A stretch of DNA of 64,000 nucleotides from Entamoeba histolytica HM-1:IMSS (GCF_000208925.1 NW_001914923.1:1-64000), one strand, 5' to 3'. Positions 21,804 through 34,275 are shown, counted from the stretch's first letter. The notes: generated by a model not told the origin, from the letters alone. Program-made: numbers and translations.

Positions 21804-22035
21804 GATCGAAGGTGGTACATCTGAAATACCACAACAAACCTTAATATAATTCAAGCTTTGACTCTCACAGTTATTATCTGGTTATGATTGTGTATTTGAA
21901 TTAGGAATGTATTCGGTAAAGTTGCAAAGGGGATAGCAAGATATTATGTTGAAATATTACATAGTTTAATATAAGGTCCTAATAAAGTGTTGTTAAAGCT
22001 AAAAGAAAAATAGTCAAAATAATATAGTAGTAATG
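21804..22035 (-). pseudogene. Unidentified cysteine-containing coding remnant
   Basis: The minus strand next to the LINE B truncation reads as coding-like protein with one frameshift and one stop: FSFNNTLLGPYIKLCNIST, then SCYPLCNFTEYIPNSNTQS, stop, PDNNCESQSLNYIKVCC, GISDVPPSI. Amino-acid composition (Cys, Pro, Ser, Asn, Asp) differs from the Leu/Phe/Ile/Tyr junk of surrounding AT-rich DNA, suggesting a decayed secreted or surface-protein gene. The C-terminal side is cut by the LINE. I do not recognise the family. Confidence 0.45.
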
Positions 22036-23104
22036 AAATGTTTCATTCTCTCTTTCATAATTATGAAATAAAAGAAAAATAAAAAAATGAAATTCCTTAA
22101 AATTAAATCAAAAATGTGTTTAAATGAGAAGATATTGTTATGTTTATAATTATGATAATTAGTAATAATTTGATAATGGTTATGACGAATTATGAATAAC
22201 AAAATAAAGACAATCAAAGAAAAAAGAAAAATAGATAATATTAAAATAAGAAACAAAGAGAAGAGTTGACAACAAGAAGAGTAAGAAGTATTATATTTGA
22301 CTCAAACATTAATGGTTATAATAAATATATCAAAACTTAAATGATAAATGATAAATAAAGAATATTAAATATTTATTGAATATGAAAATGAATTTAGAAG
22401 ATACGTTTATTCAAAAACTAAAAAATTAAATTTGTACAATGACTCACTTTTGGTTTATCATTAAAAAGAAAAAGAATGATGAAATTTGGTAGTAAGTATT
22501 AAAAATATTTATGTTAATTAACATATTGGATGAATAATATCTATTTATGTTTTGGTGTGCTAATATTTTTTTGTTTGATAAAAAAAATGATAAAACAAAA
22601 GTATATTGTAAATAATTATGTGAATAGAAACTGATATGAAACCCAGTTCATGTAAAAACAGTCATATCGTTTCAACACAAAACTTTTTAATGTTGTTTAC
22701 ATGATTTGATTCTGTTATTACCATTTTGTCTAAATACAAAACAAATAAGTATAATATAAATTCAAATCTTCATAATTCTAAAATACTAATTATAATAATA
22801 TTTTTCATCTTTTTGTTTGATTTTTTATGTATAAATTTTTACATATATATTATTCCAAATCTTTCCTGTTATTTATTATCAGAAATTTATTTTTTCATTA
22901 AGAATATTTCAATTTTTATTCTTTGATTTGTTTGATATTTTATTCATTCATTAACAATTAACAATAACCATTTTTAAATATATAAATTCACTTTGTTTCA
23001 TACCATTATTGAATTTTGTTCAATTATTCTCTTTTTCAACAATATTCTATAAGTATATATCATCCACAATTATCATACAAAAGTATAAATTTTCTATTAT
23101 TTTA
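22036..23104. other. AT-rich spacer between two minus-strand LINE pieces
   Basis: No supported gene. The frames at 22014-22256 and 22726-22926 are low-complexity hydrophobic translations. The right border at about 23104 is where the 5' LINE fragment (copy D) ends abruptly. Confidence 0.4.
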
Positions 23105-23660
23105 ATTATATATCTATATGTTTTTAATTTCTGCTTCTATAGCCTTAATGTCTTTTTCCTCCCAATCTTTTGTTTTTTTCTTTAAACTCTTCTTTAGTTT
23201 TTTCAATTATCTTTTTCTTTTTAATTGAATATACTTCTTGAAGGATATCATACCATTTTTTCTTCTTACCTTCATATTTTTTAGTATTTCTTCGTATTCT
23301 CCTTCTTTCCATTCACTTGTTATTTTTTTTTTTTTTATTCTTTCTTGTATTTCATTTATTGTTAGCCATTTGTATTTGTTATTTGTATAATTTTTATTGT
23401 TATTATATTTACCTTGTTTTTTATTTGTTTTTATTTGTGTCTTTCGTCTTCTAAACCCTTTTTCCTTAGTATTTCGTTTACCTTTATTATTATAATTGTT
23501 ATGCCATTTATTGCTATTGACATTTCTTTTTTTATTGTATGACATTGAATTTCTATGTCTTGTTTGCTTTTCTTTACAAGACCCTAAGGTTTTACACAAT
23601 AGCCATGGCATTAAAATTTGTTGTATTTCCTGTATTGGAAAAAGATCTTTTATGAATAAA
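23105..23660 (-). mobile_element. LINE 5' fragment (copy D), start of ORF1
   Basis: Reverse complement matches the first roughly 550 bp of LINE copy C (27905-28450): IQEIQQILMPWLL, CKEKQTRHRN, the Asn/Lys-rich stretch, KRNTKEKGFRRRK, and KYKWLTINEIQERI. The match ends at about 23105. A 5' piece lacking the 3' end cannot arise by normal 5'-truncated target-primed insertion, so this copy has been cut by deletion or recombination. Confidence 0.75.
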
Positions 23661-26174
23661 TAAAAAACAAAGAAAATAAATATCAAAGAATAATTCTTTG
23701 TTGTATTTTCAAATTAATTAAGAATCAATATTAATAAATTAATGAAATGAATGTGATTGAGAATAAATTAATTTGAACAACACGAAATGAAATAAAAAGA
23801 ATGATGAATAATTATTATTTCAATGAATAAAATATTATTTGACATTCATATTTCTTACATTAATTAATTATTTTCATTTATTATTCATTTTATTTAAATT
23901 ATTGTTTATATAAAACATAAACTATCATATTTTATATTAAGTTATTCAAAATAAATTTAAATAAAAATTCATTCAGTCTATTTAATGTTTTTAATTAGTT
24001 CATAAAATTGTATTGTAGAAATAGAATCATATCATCTTTCTGATGATGTTCCATAATTATACATACTTATTATTATTTCAATTATTTCTTCTTTATGATG
24101 AATAATACTGACAAATTATTTTCTAGTTCTTCTTAGTCAATATCTTCTTTTACAAACACAATTACTTTGGTAATTTTGTATTCTATTTATTTCTTTCACT
24201 TCATTCTCCTTGTTGATTTTTTAGGCATAATAATTTATTTAATTTCAGTTCTTTCAACTTTTCAATTACTATAATTAATTTCTTATGTGTATTTCACTTC
24301 TTTGTTTCTTTTCTTGTTTAATGATTATATCTTTTTTCATTATTGTTATGATAGGTAATATCTCCTTTTCGCTTCTTCTACATTAATTGGTATTATTGAC
24401 ATTGTACATATCATCATAACAAGATGAACTTTTTGACTCATTAAAACATATTGTAAAATGAATATTTTCCAGTTATTCCATTAAAAAATTTTAATAATTT
24501 TTGTTGTTATTTCTCTACTTTTGTTTTCTTTTTTTCTTCAAGCATTTCTTTATGAATAGAACAATATCATTTAATCAACACGACACAACCATGTTTCCAA
24601 ATGTTTAATATTGGAAAAAATATTCTGTATTATTTTATTCGTTGTTTTATTATTTTATGAAAACATTGGTTGAAATTCAAAACAATATTAATTATTTAAA
24701 GTTCTTTTTTTTAATATTTTTATAATATAATCAACTATTTATTCAGATACATTCTTTTCCATTCTTTCTGTGTTTTGTCATACAGATATAATAATAAATA
24801 TATTTCATTTATCGACTTCTCCATATAACTCTTTTGTTTCTTTAGTTTCTGATTTTGCATCATTATTTTCTTTCAAAACATTCTCTTCATTTTAAATTTA
24901 CAAAATGTACTTTTCAATCACTTGTATTTCAAATAATAAACAATTTAATTTGTTTAATATTCATTGACTGTTGTTAGTTGTTTTAAATAACAATTAAACA
25001 TGACAATTATTTATCAATTTGAAGAATGGTATTTATTATTAAAAAGCATTTCATATTCATTTGAAATAAATAACTTCATTTCTTCATTTTAAAAAAATAC
25101 TCTTTACACTATATTTTATTTAAATGAAAAACAACAAAGTATTTAAAAAATAAAATATTTTATCGAATGTTACATAACCATTATTTTAATTATTTTATTT
25201 TAAGATAATTTTCTATTAATATTATTTTTATTTAATTTTACATAAAAATGTATTTTTGAAATAAATGAATAAATTTATCGATAATTTAACATATTGTTTT
25301 TGTTTATTGGTTTGAAATACAAACATCATTAAAACAAAAATAAATTTGTAATGTTATGATTGAATTAAAAAATGAATAAATAATTTTACATATTTTTTGA
25401 AATATATTTATTATTATAAATTTTAATTTCCATTAAACAATGACTTATTTTTTATTTAGTCACAATGATTATATATTTATTCATGGATTGTTAATTTGAA
25501 TGAAGGAAGATAATGTTGGTAAATAATCAAAATAAAAGAATGAAATATGATTAAATTATTTATTATTTCATTTCAAAATATTATGATACTTATTATTTTA
25601 TCTTTAATAAACAAAAAGAAATATTAATAATATTGATATTTTCTCATATTAAATATTTTATTATTTAAATAATGATTATTTCTTTTATTATGTTATTTAA
25701 TGTAATTTTATCATTTTATTTGTTTTTTTTATTCCTTGTGTATTTATAATAATTATTTCTTTTCTTTTCTCATTCATTTCTTATTCTTATTTTATTATCT
25801 TATTTTTGTTTATCATTTATTATCTTTATTAATTTAATTTGATTGAAGTAATGTTGTTAAAACATGAAAATTCAAATCACAAACGATGAAATAATAAAAA
25901 TAAAACAAAATTGAATTTTCTTCTCTTCAATTTTTTTTAAAAAAATGAAAAAATACAAAATAAAATAAACTAATTATAGAAAATAACAATATTATAATGT
26001 TATTATTATTATATTATTAATATTATTATATATTTATTGTTATTCTAAAAATGATAAAAGTCATTTATTTAAAATAAAATGATGATAAAAATAATAATTG
26101 ACTTGATGTTAATAACGTATATTAACTATTTAAACATTCATATTTTGAACTTATAAACATCAAATTGAATTAAA
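23661..26174. other. Long AT-rich region with possible decayed coding sequence
   Basis: About 2.5 kb with no intact gene. From about 24000 to 24900 the minus strand is purine-rich and reads as Lys/Glu/Asn/Ile-rich pieces in several frames with many stops, like the coiled-coil ORFs of the local LINEs or TLDc N-termini. It may be an old LINE or pseudogene but I cannot align it. The rest is simple AT-rich DNA leading to the TLDc promoter. Confidence 0.35.
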
Positions 26175-27177
26175 ATGGAAGAGTTAATAAACAAAAATAA
26201 ACAATTTTTTGAAGAAGTAGTAGAAACACTTCCACACATTCAACAATCAATTGATGATACTACTAAGAATTATCAATATTATATAGGAAGTATTAAAAAT
26301 GAAGTATTTGAACTAAAAGATGATGAAACATATTCAGAAGCAATTAAAAGAGGAGAAGGAATATTTGATAGGATTGATGAAACAGAAAGAAGAAGAAAAT
26401 TAGTGATAGAAAAAAGTCAAGAAACAATCAACCAAATAGAAATAAAGTTAGTAAGAGAAAAAATGGAAAGAATCATAGAAGAATGTAAATCATGATGAAG
26501 AAACCCTAGGCAAAGCAAGAAATGAACTAATAGATAAAATCATTTCAATTGAATTAATGATAATGAGAAACAAATTATTCAGAACACCAGAAGAAAGAAG
26601 AGATACAATCGCAGAAGAATTTAAAAAAAGGATAGAAGAATGGGAAAAGCATTATTACAGTGATTATTTAGAAAAGAAGAAAAATGAAGAATTTAAACAA
26701 CTAGAAGAATGGACAAATAGAAAAGTAAGAAGTATAATATTTGATTCAGATAATGACAAATGGAATATACTTACATCAGTATTTGATCAAAAAATGATGA
26801 ATAAAGAACATATAATAATTATTATTGAAGATGAAGAAGGAAATAAATTTGGAGGATATGTTAATTCTAAAATTAATAAAGTTGATAATGATATAAATGA
26901 TCAAAAATCATTTGTATTTTCATTAGAATCAAATGGAAGAATGAAAGGAATGAAGAAATTTGATATTAAACAACCACAAAATGCATTTGGGTTATGTAAT
27001 CAATCAAATAATTATTTATTTGCATTTGGATATGGTGATATTGTTGTTGGTAAAGAAAATCATAAAACAGCATCATTTTGTAGTCAATATTCATTTGAAT
27101 ATGAAGGAATATCAAAAGCACTTTGTGGAAAATTTTTTTTCACACCAAAACGAATCATAGCAATTGAAATGAAATGA
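26175..27177 (+). pseudogene. TLDc-domain protein, single frameshift
   Basis: Two frames, 26175-26495 and (open from before 26488) to 27177, together make about 334 aa. The first ends at a TGA just after EECKS; the second continues as HDEETLGKARNELIDKI with no gap, so one extra base near 26485-26490 (TGTAAATCATG) breaks the gene. The N-terminal half is coiled coil. The C-terminal 150 residues are a TLDc domain (RSIIFDSDNDKWN, GNKFGGYVNSKI, KSFVFSLESNGR, NAFGLCNQSN, ALCGKFFFTPKRIIAIE). TLDc proteins form an expanded family in Entamoeba; function is unknown, with oxidation-resistance or V-ATPase links elsewhere in eukaryotes. There is no obvious intron, so it is a pseudogene or a sequencing error. 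Confidence 0.75.
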
Positions 27178-27244
27178 TTCAATCTTGAATAATTGAAATG
27201 AAATAAAAAAAGAATAAAAACAAATCAATGAAGAATATGAACAG

Positions 27245-27276
27245 CCATTTCATTCATCTGCCAATGAATGAAATGG
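27245..27276. repeat. Perfect 13-bp inverted repeat (hairpin)
   Basis: CCATTTCATTCAT and ATGAATGAAATGG flank a 6-nt loop (CTGCCA), about 70 bp after the TLDc stop codon. A perfect 13-bp stem with a tight loop is unlikely by chance even here. It could fold in the 3' UTR or be a relic of a small mobile element. Confidence 0.7.
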
Positions 27277-27333
27277 TGAATTAAAAATGGACATAATTCA
27301 ATGTTGATTTATTTTATTTCATTTGAAATATTC

Positions 27334-27350
27334 ACACCCAATGAGGGTGT
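27334..27350. repeat. GC-rich small hairpin followed by T run
   Basis: ACACCC-AATGA-GGGTGT is followed directly by TTTT. Six base pairs with three G:C pairs stand out in this very AT-rich spacer. It may mark a 3'-end structure of the TLDc transcript; function is unproven. Confidence 0.5.
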
Positions 27351-27933
27351 TTTTAATAAATAAGAAAAGAAATAAGAATGAAAGAGAAATAAGATAAAAT
27401 GAATAAACAAATTATTTGTATTATTTCATTGAATTAATTCATTATGAATCAAATGAATAAGAAAGAACAAATAAAGAAATGATAAAATACATCAACATAT
27501 TTATGTTGTTATTTCTTATTCTTTATTTTATTCATATTCTTATTTTATACTTAAACAATAATAAACAAAACATAATAAGAAATATAATTAAGAATAACAC
27601 AACATAAAATAAAGAATAATAAGAATAAAATATACAACAAACATGAGTAAACAAGAAATGACAAATGATAAAAGATGAAATAAATAAAATAACAACAAGA
27701 ATAAAATGAAATTGAAATAAATAGAAGAAATGAGTGATGATTAGAAAAGAGGAAAAGACAAAAAGAAGAAATGAATGATGATTATAAAAGATAAAAATAA
27801 AATAACAAATATAAAATCAAAACTAAAATAACATAATAATATAATAACAATATCATTGTTTTTATCTGATTTTATTCTTATTTTATTTATCTTCTTTCAT
27901 TATTTTTATTTTTCTATTTGAGATCCTTTTCCA

Positions 27934-29427
27934 ATGCAGGAAATACAACAAATTTTATTGCCATTGTTATGGAGTAATGCCTTGATGTCTTATAAAGAAA
28001 AGCAAACAAGACATAGAAATACAAGGTTTAATGTCAATAACAACAATAAAAGATATTACAATTATAATAAAAGATATCACAATTATAATAAAAGAAATAC
28101 CAAGAGAAAAGGGTTTAAAAAACAACAAAGACAAAGAAGAACGGAAAAAAAACAGGATAAATACTGGAATAATAACGAATATACAAACAATAGACATAGG
28201 TGGTTAACAATAAAAGAGATACATGAAAGAATAAAAGGAATAATAAATAAATGGGAAAAAGGAGAATATTCAGAAATACTGAAAAAATACGAAGGTAAAA
28301 GAAAAAGATGATATGATATTCTTCAAGAAGTATATTCAATTAAAAAGAAAAAGATAATTGAAAAAATGCAAGAAGAATTTAAGGAAAGAACAAAATGATG
28401 GGAAGAAGAAGATATCCAAGCAATCGAAACAGAAATCAAAAGTAGAAATCCAATCAAAGAATTACAAAAAAATGTAAAATGGCTAAAATAATAAATGAAA
28501 CAGAAAAAGAAAGAAAAACATAATAAGAAAACGAAGAAGAAACAAAGAATGAAGAGGAAAATTATAAAGAAAAAGAAGAAATTAAAGTACTTCAAAAGCA
28601 AATTAAAAAATTAGAAGAAGAAATTAAAGAGTATCAAGCAAAAAGAAAGGAAGAAGAACAAACCATCTCAGATGAAATGATGGAAAAAGCAAAAGAAATA
28701 GTCAGAAAAGAATTTGAGAAAGAGATAGAAAATATGAAAAGAGAAATTAAGAAGGTGCAAACAAATTATAATGAAAAGAAGAAAGAAAATGAACAACTAA
28801 CAGAAGAAAACATAAAATTACAAGGTGAAATAAATGAGATAGAAGGAAAATCATGGAAATGAATAACAAAGAAGAAACCATTCGAAGTCTGAAATCCACT
28901 AAAGGGAAGTTACAGAAGGAAAAGGATGAACAAAAGGAGAAAACAGAAGAGCTGAAGAAAAAAGGTGAAATACTGGAAAAGAAGAATAGTATGTTAGAGG
29001 AAAAAGTGGAAGTACTAGAGAAGAAAATTGAGGAGCTGAAAAGTGAAATAAGAGATAAAGAAAAACAAATCTCTGAAATTCAACAACCAGCAATAATAAG
29101 TCATGAGATTGCAGAAAGAACAAGAGAAGAATTAGATAACATACAAAAAGAAAATGAAGCACAAAAAAAATAATATCAAAACAACAAGATGATATTGAAA
29201 ATTTTATCTCACAGAAGGAACTAGAGAAGAAGAAAACGATGACACTTGTGATAAATACACAACCAGTACTGAGGAAAACATCATCAGGAACGATGAAGAT
29301 GAACGAAACTACTCCTATGAAAAAGACAGTAGTGGAAATCGAAGAGAAAAGCAAAGCACTGATTGTCAAAAAACAAGAGATGATAATCAGACAAGAAATA
29401 CAACAAAACAAAGAAATAGAATTTTAA
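27934..29427 (+). pseudogene. LINE ORF1 remnant
   Basis: The first frame begins QEIQQILLPLLWSNALMSYK and is Asn/Tyr/Arg-rich. Frames at 28677-28862 and 28853-29173 are Glu/Lys-rich heptad-like coiled coil (repeated KEKxxELKKK, EILEKKNSMLEEKVEVLEKK). Entamoeba LINE ORF1 proteins are nucleic-acid-binding and coiled-coil proteins. Stops at several places show loss of function. Confidence 0.75.
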
Positions 29428-30399
29428 TTGAAGTGATGTATTGTTTTGCAATTAATTGGTTGAATAAGAAATTATATAAGAAATTAAGATGGGAACAAAT
29501 AGAAAGTATAATAAAAGTAATAAACATTAATGTCAATAATGAAAAAGAATATATTAAATATATTAAAATGTCACATAAAATAAAAGAAAGCATTAAACGG
29601 TACATTAAAGTGAAAATAAATGATATAATAGAAGGAAGAGTAGAGTGTAATTCAATAATAAAAAACATCATATTAAAGAATGACTCTACAGAAATTGATG
29701 AAGAATACCTTAACACTCTCATCAATAAAATAAAAGAAATGAAAATAGAAAATGTTCAAACATTAATTACTACTGGAAAAGAAAAGAAGCTGACTAATTA
29801 ATAAATGGAAATTAATAATAGATTGATATGGTCAGGAAGCAGAATGCAGGATCTACAAGATGATATGAATATTTCAATGGTTATGCATCTTTATCTCCAA
29901 AATAAAATAATAGGAGACAAATTTGATGAAATAAAAGAAATCCTAAAGAAAATTAATAGACTAGAAGATTTGGTCAATGAAATTGTACAGAATAAAGTGC
30001 ATCATGAAATTAAAAGAAAATGATGAAGAAGGAATAAAAGTCAAAGCACTAGAAAGAATAAAGTACCTAAAATATATGATGACAATGATAAAAGAAAGAA
30101 TTAAATTTAATAAAGATGAAATAATCAGAATCAATACAAATAAAATCATGTTTGATTCTAACAAGAAAATTAGAATAAGGAAAAAAGACCCAAAAAATGA
30201 AATATACCCAAATAACGATATTACTTTAGAATATTGGAAATCGTTATATGAAACACAGGTGATATTAAATAAAGAAAATTGGAAAATAAAACAAATCACC
30301 TCGTGGAATGAAAGATATAGAAATTATGATAGTGTCATAATAACATTAAATGAATTAAATTTAAGTATAATGAAAATAAGTAACTGGAAAGCACAATGA

Positions 30400-31430
30400 A
30401 TAGACACTATATATGGGTATTATTGGAAAAGGATGTCATCATCAAGAGAAATCATTCTCAATATCTTCAATGAATGGTTGAACTTCCCTGAAAACATCCC
30501 ATTAGACATGGTAAGTGGAAGAACTTTATTAATCCACAAAGTGATACGAATGATGTCACTAATTATCGTCCTATCAGTTGTACAAATGTAATTATGAAAG
30601 TATTTACCTCATTATTAAAAGAAAAGATTCACAGAAGACTTAACATGAATAGTGAATCATTGAAAATTAGTAAAAATCAACTGGGATGTAAGTTACAATC
30701 TTTAGCTGCTAAAGAAGGAATAATTAATAGTTATATGTTAAAGCAGCAGAAAGAAGAAAAATACCCAAAATATGATGAGTCATATTATGACATTAAGAAA
30801 GCATATGACACAGTAAACCACGAATGGGTAATTGAATCATTAAAGTATTTTAATTGTGAGGGAGTCATCATTGACATTATTGAAAGTATGATGACTAGAT
30901 TGAAGACATTCATCGGTTATAAATTTAATGAACATCCATGATGTATTAAATTAAATAGAGGAATTTTACAAGGTGATTCCTTATCCCCTCTACTCTTCAT
31001 CATTCAGATGAACGTAATTTCTCAAATCATCGAAGAGAAATTCCCAAAAGCAAATCACACTTTATATATGGATGATTTGAGAATAATGACAGAAAATAGT
31101 GAAGAAATGGGAATAATCCACAACGAAATTAAAGAAATAATAAGTGGAATAGGGATGGAAATGAATGAAAAAAAGTCAGGAATGGTATTAAAAACATTAA
31201 AGAAATACCAAACAGAATGCAAAACATCCCCGTAGTTGAAGGTGATGACTTGTATAAATACTTAGGAATATGGCAGTCCGATGAAATTGAAGACACCTTC
31301 AATTGTAAAACCATCAAAGAAAAAATGATGAAGAAGATGGAAGAAATAAACACTGATGATAGCAGTAATAGAAGATATATTACTAGAATAAACACTGAAG
31401 TAATCAATATCTTCAGATAATCAGCATCAG
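30400..31430 (+). pseudogene. LINE ORF2 reverse transcriptase remnant
   Basis: RT signatures appear in order: NYRPISCTN (about 30560-30590), YYDIKKAYDTVNHEW with motif-A Asp, GILQGDSLSPLLF (motif B) and YMDDLRIM (motif C, YMDD active site). They are distributed over different frames with stops such as the TGA after FNEHP at 30940. Catalytic residues survive but the ORF does not. Confidence 0.88.
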
Positions 31431-31886
31431 TTGTAAATTAGAAGACAACTTAGATAAAATGGATTTGGAGATAAGAAAATATTTAAGAAAGGCAAAATAC
31501 ATTGGTGCCGGAAACTCCAAAGATAGGTTGTATGTCCCTCTAGAAGAAATGAAGGATTAATAAATATAAATGACGAATATGTTATTGAATTAATAAGAAC
31601 AGTAATGTACTACTGTACCAGAGAAAGTGAAATTAGAAATAACATAATAGATAGATGGTACATTAAGAAGGGAATATGGAATAGAATTAAAAAACGATAA
31701 TTCATAAAATAAATGAAACAAAAATAGAAGAAATAATAAATGAAATTGTTGAAAAGAAAAAAGAAAAAGAAGTAGTCATAGAAATAAAAAAATTAATGAT
31801 AAATACATCAAAAAATGGAAATGTCATCAAATAAGTGATATTTTAGAAGATGATTTGAGTCAAAATGAGTAGATAAAACTACTACA

Positions 31887-32621
31887 GTGAAAGCATGGAA
31901 GTCAATCAATATTAAAAAGAATGCATTTCTACAATTAACTAAAATGCAAGATGGAACAATATTTTGTGAGTATAGAAAATCAAAAATAATGAAAAATGAA
32001 AGATTGAAATACTCAACACTTTGTAAAGACAAGATAGCAACAGTAGAACACATTCTACTATCTTGTATTGGTCATAAAAAATCCAAAATGAGGAAACATG
32101 ACAATATTGGCATTATAATATGGGAGGGATTAATAAGAAAATATACAGGAAATAAACAATAAAAACCCCCATATGAAACAATATTCAAATATAAAGACAT
32201 CACAATGATATTGAACAAACAAATAATGCATAAAAGTGAATGACAATATCACAAAATACCAGATATATATGTATTAGATAAAAAGAATAAAACTAGTCTA
32301 TTATTTGATATGACTATTGTTGCTGATCACAATATTAATGGAGAATATTTGAAGAAAAGAAATAAGTATAAGGAAATAAAGAATATGCTAATGAAAATAG
32401 AAAAATTAAAAGATGTCAAAATAAATCCAGTAGTAATTTCAATTAATGGTTTAATAAATAAAGAAAGTATTAGATTAATTAAAGAATTAAAAATTGAAAT
32501 TGACATCGAAAAAGAAGTAAAAAACATTGTAATAAAAAACATGATTGATGTCATTGAATACTGCTTTTATCACAACGAAACATACTCCATAAAACTACAA
32601 GAAGAAGACTCTTTAATTTGA
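31887..32621 (+). pseudogene. LINE ORF2 endonuclease remnant
   Basis: This holds the Cys/His segment (STLCKDKIATVEHILLSC...H), the PD...D catalytic motif (PDIYVLDKKNKTSLLFDMTI) and the C-terminal Ile/Lys-rich part ending in QEEDSLI. This is the restriction-enzyme-like endonuclease used by Entamoeba LINEs instead of an APE type. A stop at 32160 splits the segment. The first zinc cysteine is Ser-Thr-Leu-Cys here instead of Cys-Pro-Leu-Cys. Confidence 0.88.
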
Positions 32622-32982
32622 TTATCTTCATTGAAAAAAAACTTAGAGAAATAAATTCTATTAATACTTAATTAATTGATTTTTATTAATTATATATCTA
32701 TATGTTTTTATTTTTTTCTAATAATCTGTTCATGAATTAAAACATTTTCTTTCATTTTTAAATTACTAACTCTTATTAGACTTAACTTCAATTGGTCAAC
32801 AAAATGATAATCAACAAAACTTCCTTGTCTTTCATTCAATTCATTGTTTTGACTTATTTGATAATTATTTTATTTATCACGATTATTATTTCCAAGAGTA
32901 TTTCTTTTATTGTAATATCATTTGGTTATGAAAAAAAAGAAAAAAAAGTTTTAAAAGAAAAATATTAAAAAGCAGTTGATAT

Positions 32983-34275
32983 TTAATTTCCACCATTGAA
33001 TAACTTAACCAATTCATCACAATACTCTAAAGTTGCTTCATCAACAAATGATATTTTGTTAGAATTATCAACCCAACCCAAATGTCCTCCATTATTTGTG
33101 AGAATAAAAATAACATTTGAACTTGATGCCACCATATTTTTGACTCTTTGGATAGTGTATGATGGCATAATAGCAATAGGATCATCTATAGAATTAATTG
33201 CCAAAAGTGGAATAGTTGATTTAGGTAAGAAATGATACCATTGTTCAATGTCATAATAATATGTCTCATAATGTCCAAATCCAAATAATTTACAATCAAA
33301 ATTATTATCAAACTGTGGAACAGTTGTAACATAATCCATTAAATGATAATCAAATGATGGTATTTTATGTTCTTTCATTGCATTTAAGAAGATGTCTTGG
33401 TTTTTATATGCTATTTTAACAAGTGATTTAGTGAAGCTATCCATAAATACTTGAGGAATAGCATTTGCAGTTGAAAGAGAGGGCCAAGTAGCACTTATAG
33501 CAACACAACCAATGAGGTTACAACTTTCTCTTAAATTGTCAAGTCTACCACATAAAGTAGTTGATACCATACCTCCCATTGAATAACCAACTGTAATGAT
33601 AGGTGCTGTTGGATATTTAGAATGAATATAATTAATACATGTTACACTATCTTCTAAGCAAGTGATATTATACGCACGAGGTGTTGTCATTTTTGTTCCA
33701 GCACATCCTCTGTAAGTATAAACAACAATTCGATAATTTTTTTGTTGAGCATAATAAACAAATCTTTGTATATAACTTTCTCTACAACCTCCAGCAAGTC
33801 CATGGTAAACAAGTAAAATTGGTGAATTAGTAGAAAGGGTTTGTTGATTAGAAAGCCAGTCAACAGCGAATTTCCCATTATCATATCCATTAATAAATTC
33901 ACGATCAAATTCTAGTTTAATAGGAAAACGAGTAGCAAATACATTAATTGTTTGAATAATTCCATCACAAAGATAAATAGGTGAATTAAATGGTTTTAAA
34001 GAAAAACAATGAGATAATTTTTGAGTAAATTCATTTGGTGAAACTAAAAGTTGTGGATTAGTAATAGTTTGTGTTGGAATGATTAATATTAAAATAAAAC
34101 AAATACAAAATATTATTACAAGAATAAAATGTAAGGTAATAAATGAATAAAACATTCCAATAAAACTAATAAATTCTAATGTAAACCACAACCTTCCTTT
34201 AAAAAAATAAATGTACTCTTGAAGAGATAATAAAATAGAATAAATGAATGATTTACATAATAGAAGGTTATTCAT
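32983..34275 (-). CDS. Alpha/beta hydrolase, ABHD1/ABHD3 (EMB8/YheT) family
   Basis: A 430-aa protein. The first roughly 90 residues contain two hydrophobic segments (near 10-25 and 35-70), so it is a membrane-bound enzyme. The hydrolase fold follows with HGLAGGCRESY oxyanion region, YRGCAGTKMTTPRAYN family motif, nucleophile Ser near 228 in GYSMGG, Asp in NSIDDPIA and His in NGGHLGWVD near the C-terminus, so the triad is complete. Family members are lipases/phospholipases on endoplasmic-reticulum membranes; the substrate here is unknown. No intron. Its start is 114 bp from the repeat-protein start on the opposite strand, a divergent pair. Confidence 0.9.
   Translation of the reverse strand: MNNLLLCKSFIYSILLSLQEYIYFFKGRLWFTLEFISFIGMFYSFITLHFILVIIFCICFILILIIPTQTITNPQLLVSPNEFTQKLSHCFSLKPFNSPIYLCDGIIQTINVFATRFPIKLEFDREFINGYDNGKFAVDWLSNQQTLSTNSPILLVYHGLAGGCRESYIQRFVYYAQQKNYRIVVYTYRGCAGTKMTTPRAYNITCLEDSVTCINYIHSKYPTAPIITVGYSMGGMVSTTLCGRLDNLRESCNLIGCVAISATWPSLSTANAIPQVFMDSFTKSLVKIAYKNQDIFLNAMKEHKIPSFDYHLMDYVTTVPQFDNNFDCKLFGFGHYETYYYDIEQWYHFLPKSTIPLLAINSIDDPIAIMPSYTIQRVKNMVASSSNVIFILTNNGGHLGWVDNSNKISFVDEATLEYCDELVKLFNGGN

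Larger units (their letters stand above)
27178..27904. other. AT-rich spacer with two hairpins downstream of TLDc gene
   Basis: The first 180 bp hold two inverted repeats (annotated separately). The rest is A-rich repetitive sequence of ATAAAATAA type leading to the 5' end of LINE copy C. No gene seen. Confidence 0.4.
27905..32680 (+). mobile_element. Near full-length degenerate LINE (copy C, Entamoeba LINE with R2-like endonuclease)
   Basis: About 4.8 kb, the usual length of Entamoeba LINE1. In order: basic Asn/Lys-rich ORF1 start (27934-28311), long coiled-coil stretch (28540-29180), linker frames to about 30400, reverse transcriptase (30530-31240) and restriction-like endonuclease (31887-32621), ending ATTAATACTTAATTA. 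It has many stops and frameshifts in both ORFs, so it is not autonomous. The 3' end matches copies A, B and E; the 5' end matches copy D. Confidence 0.9.

Noticed and set aside
23661..26174. Additional LINE or TLDc gene in the 2.5-kb gap
   Set aside because: Purine-rich minus-strand stretches suggest old coding DNA but there is no alignable motif, so it is described only as a spacer.
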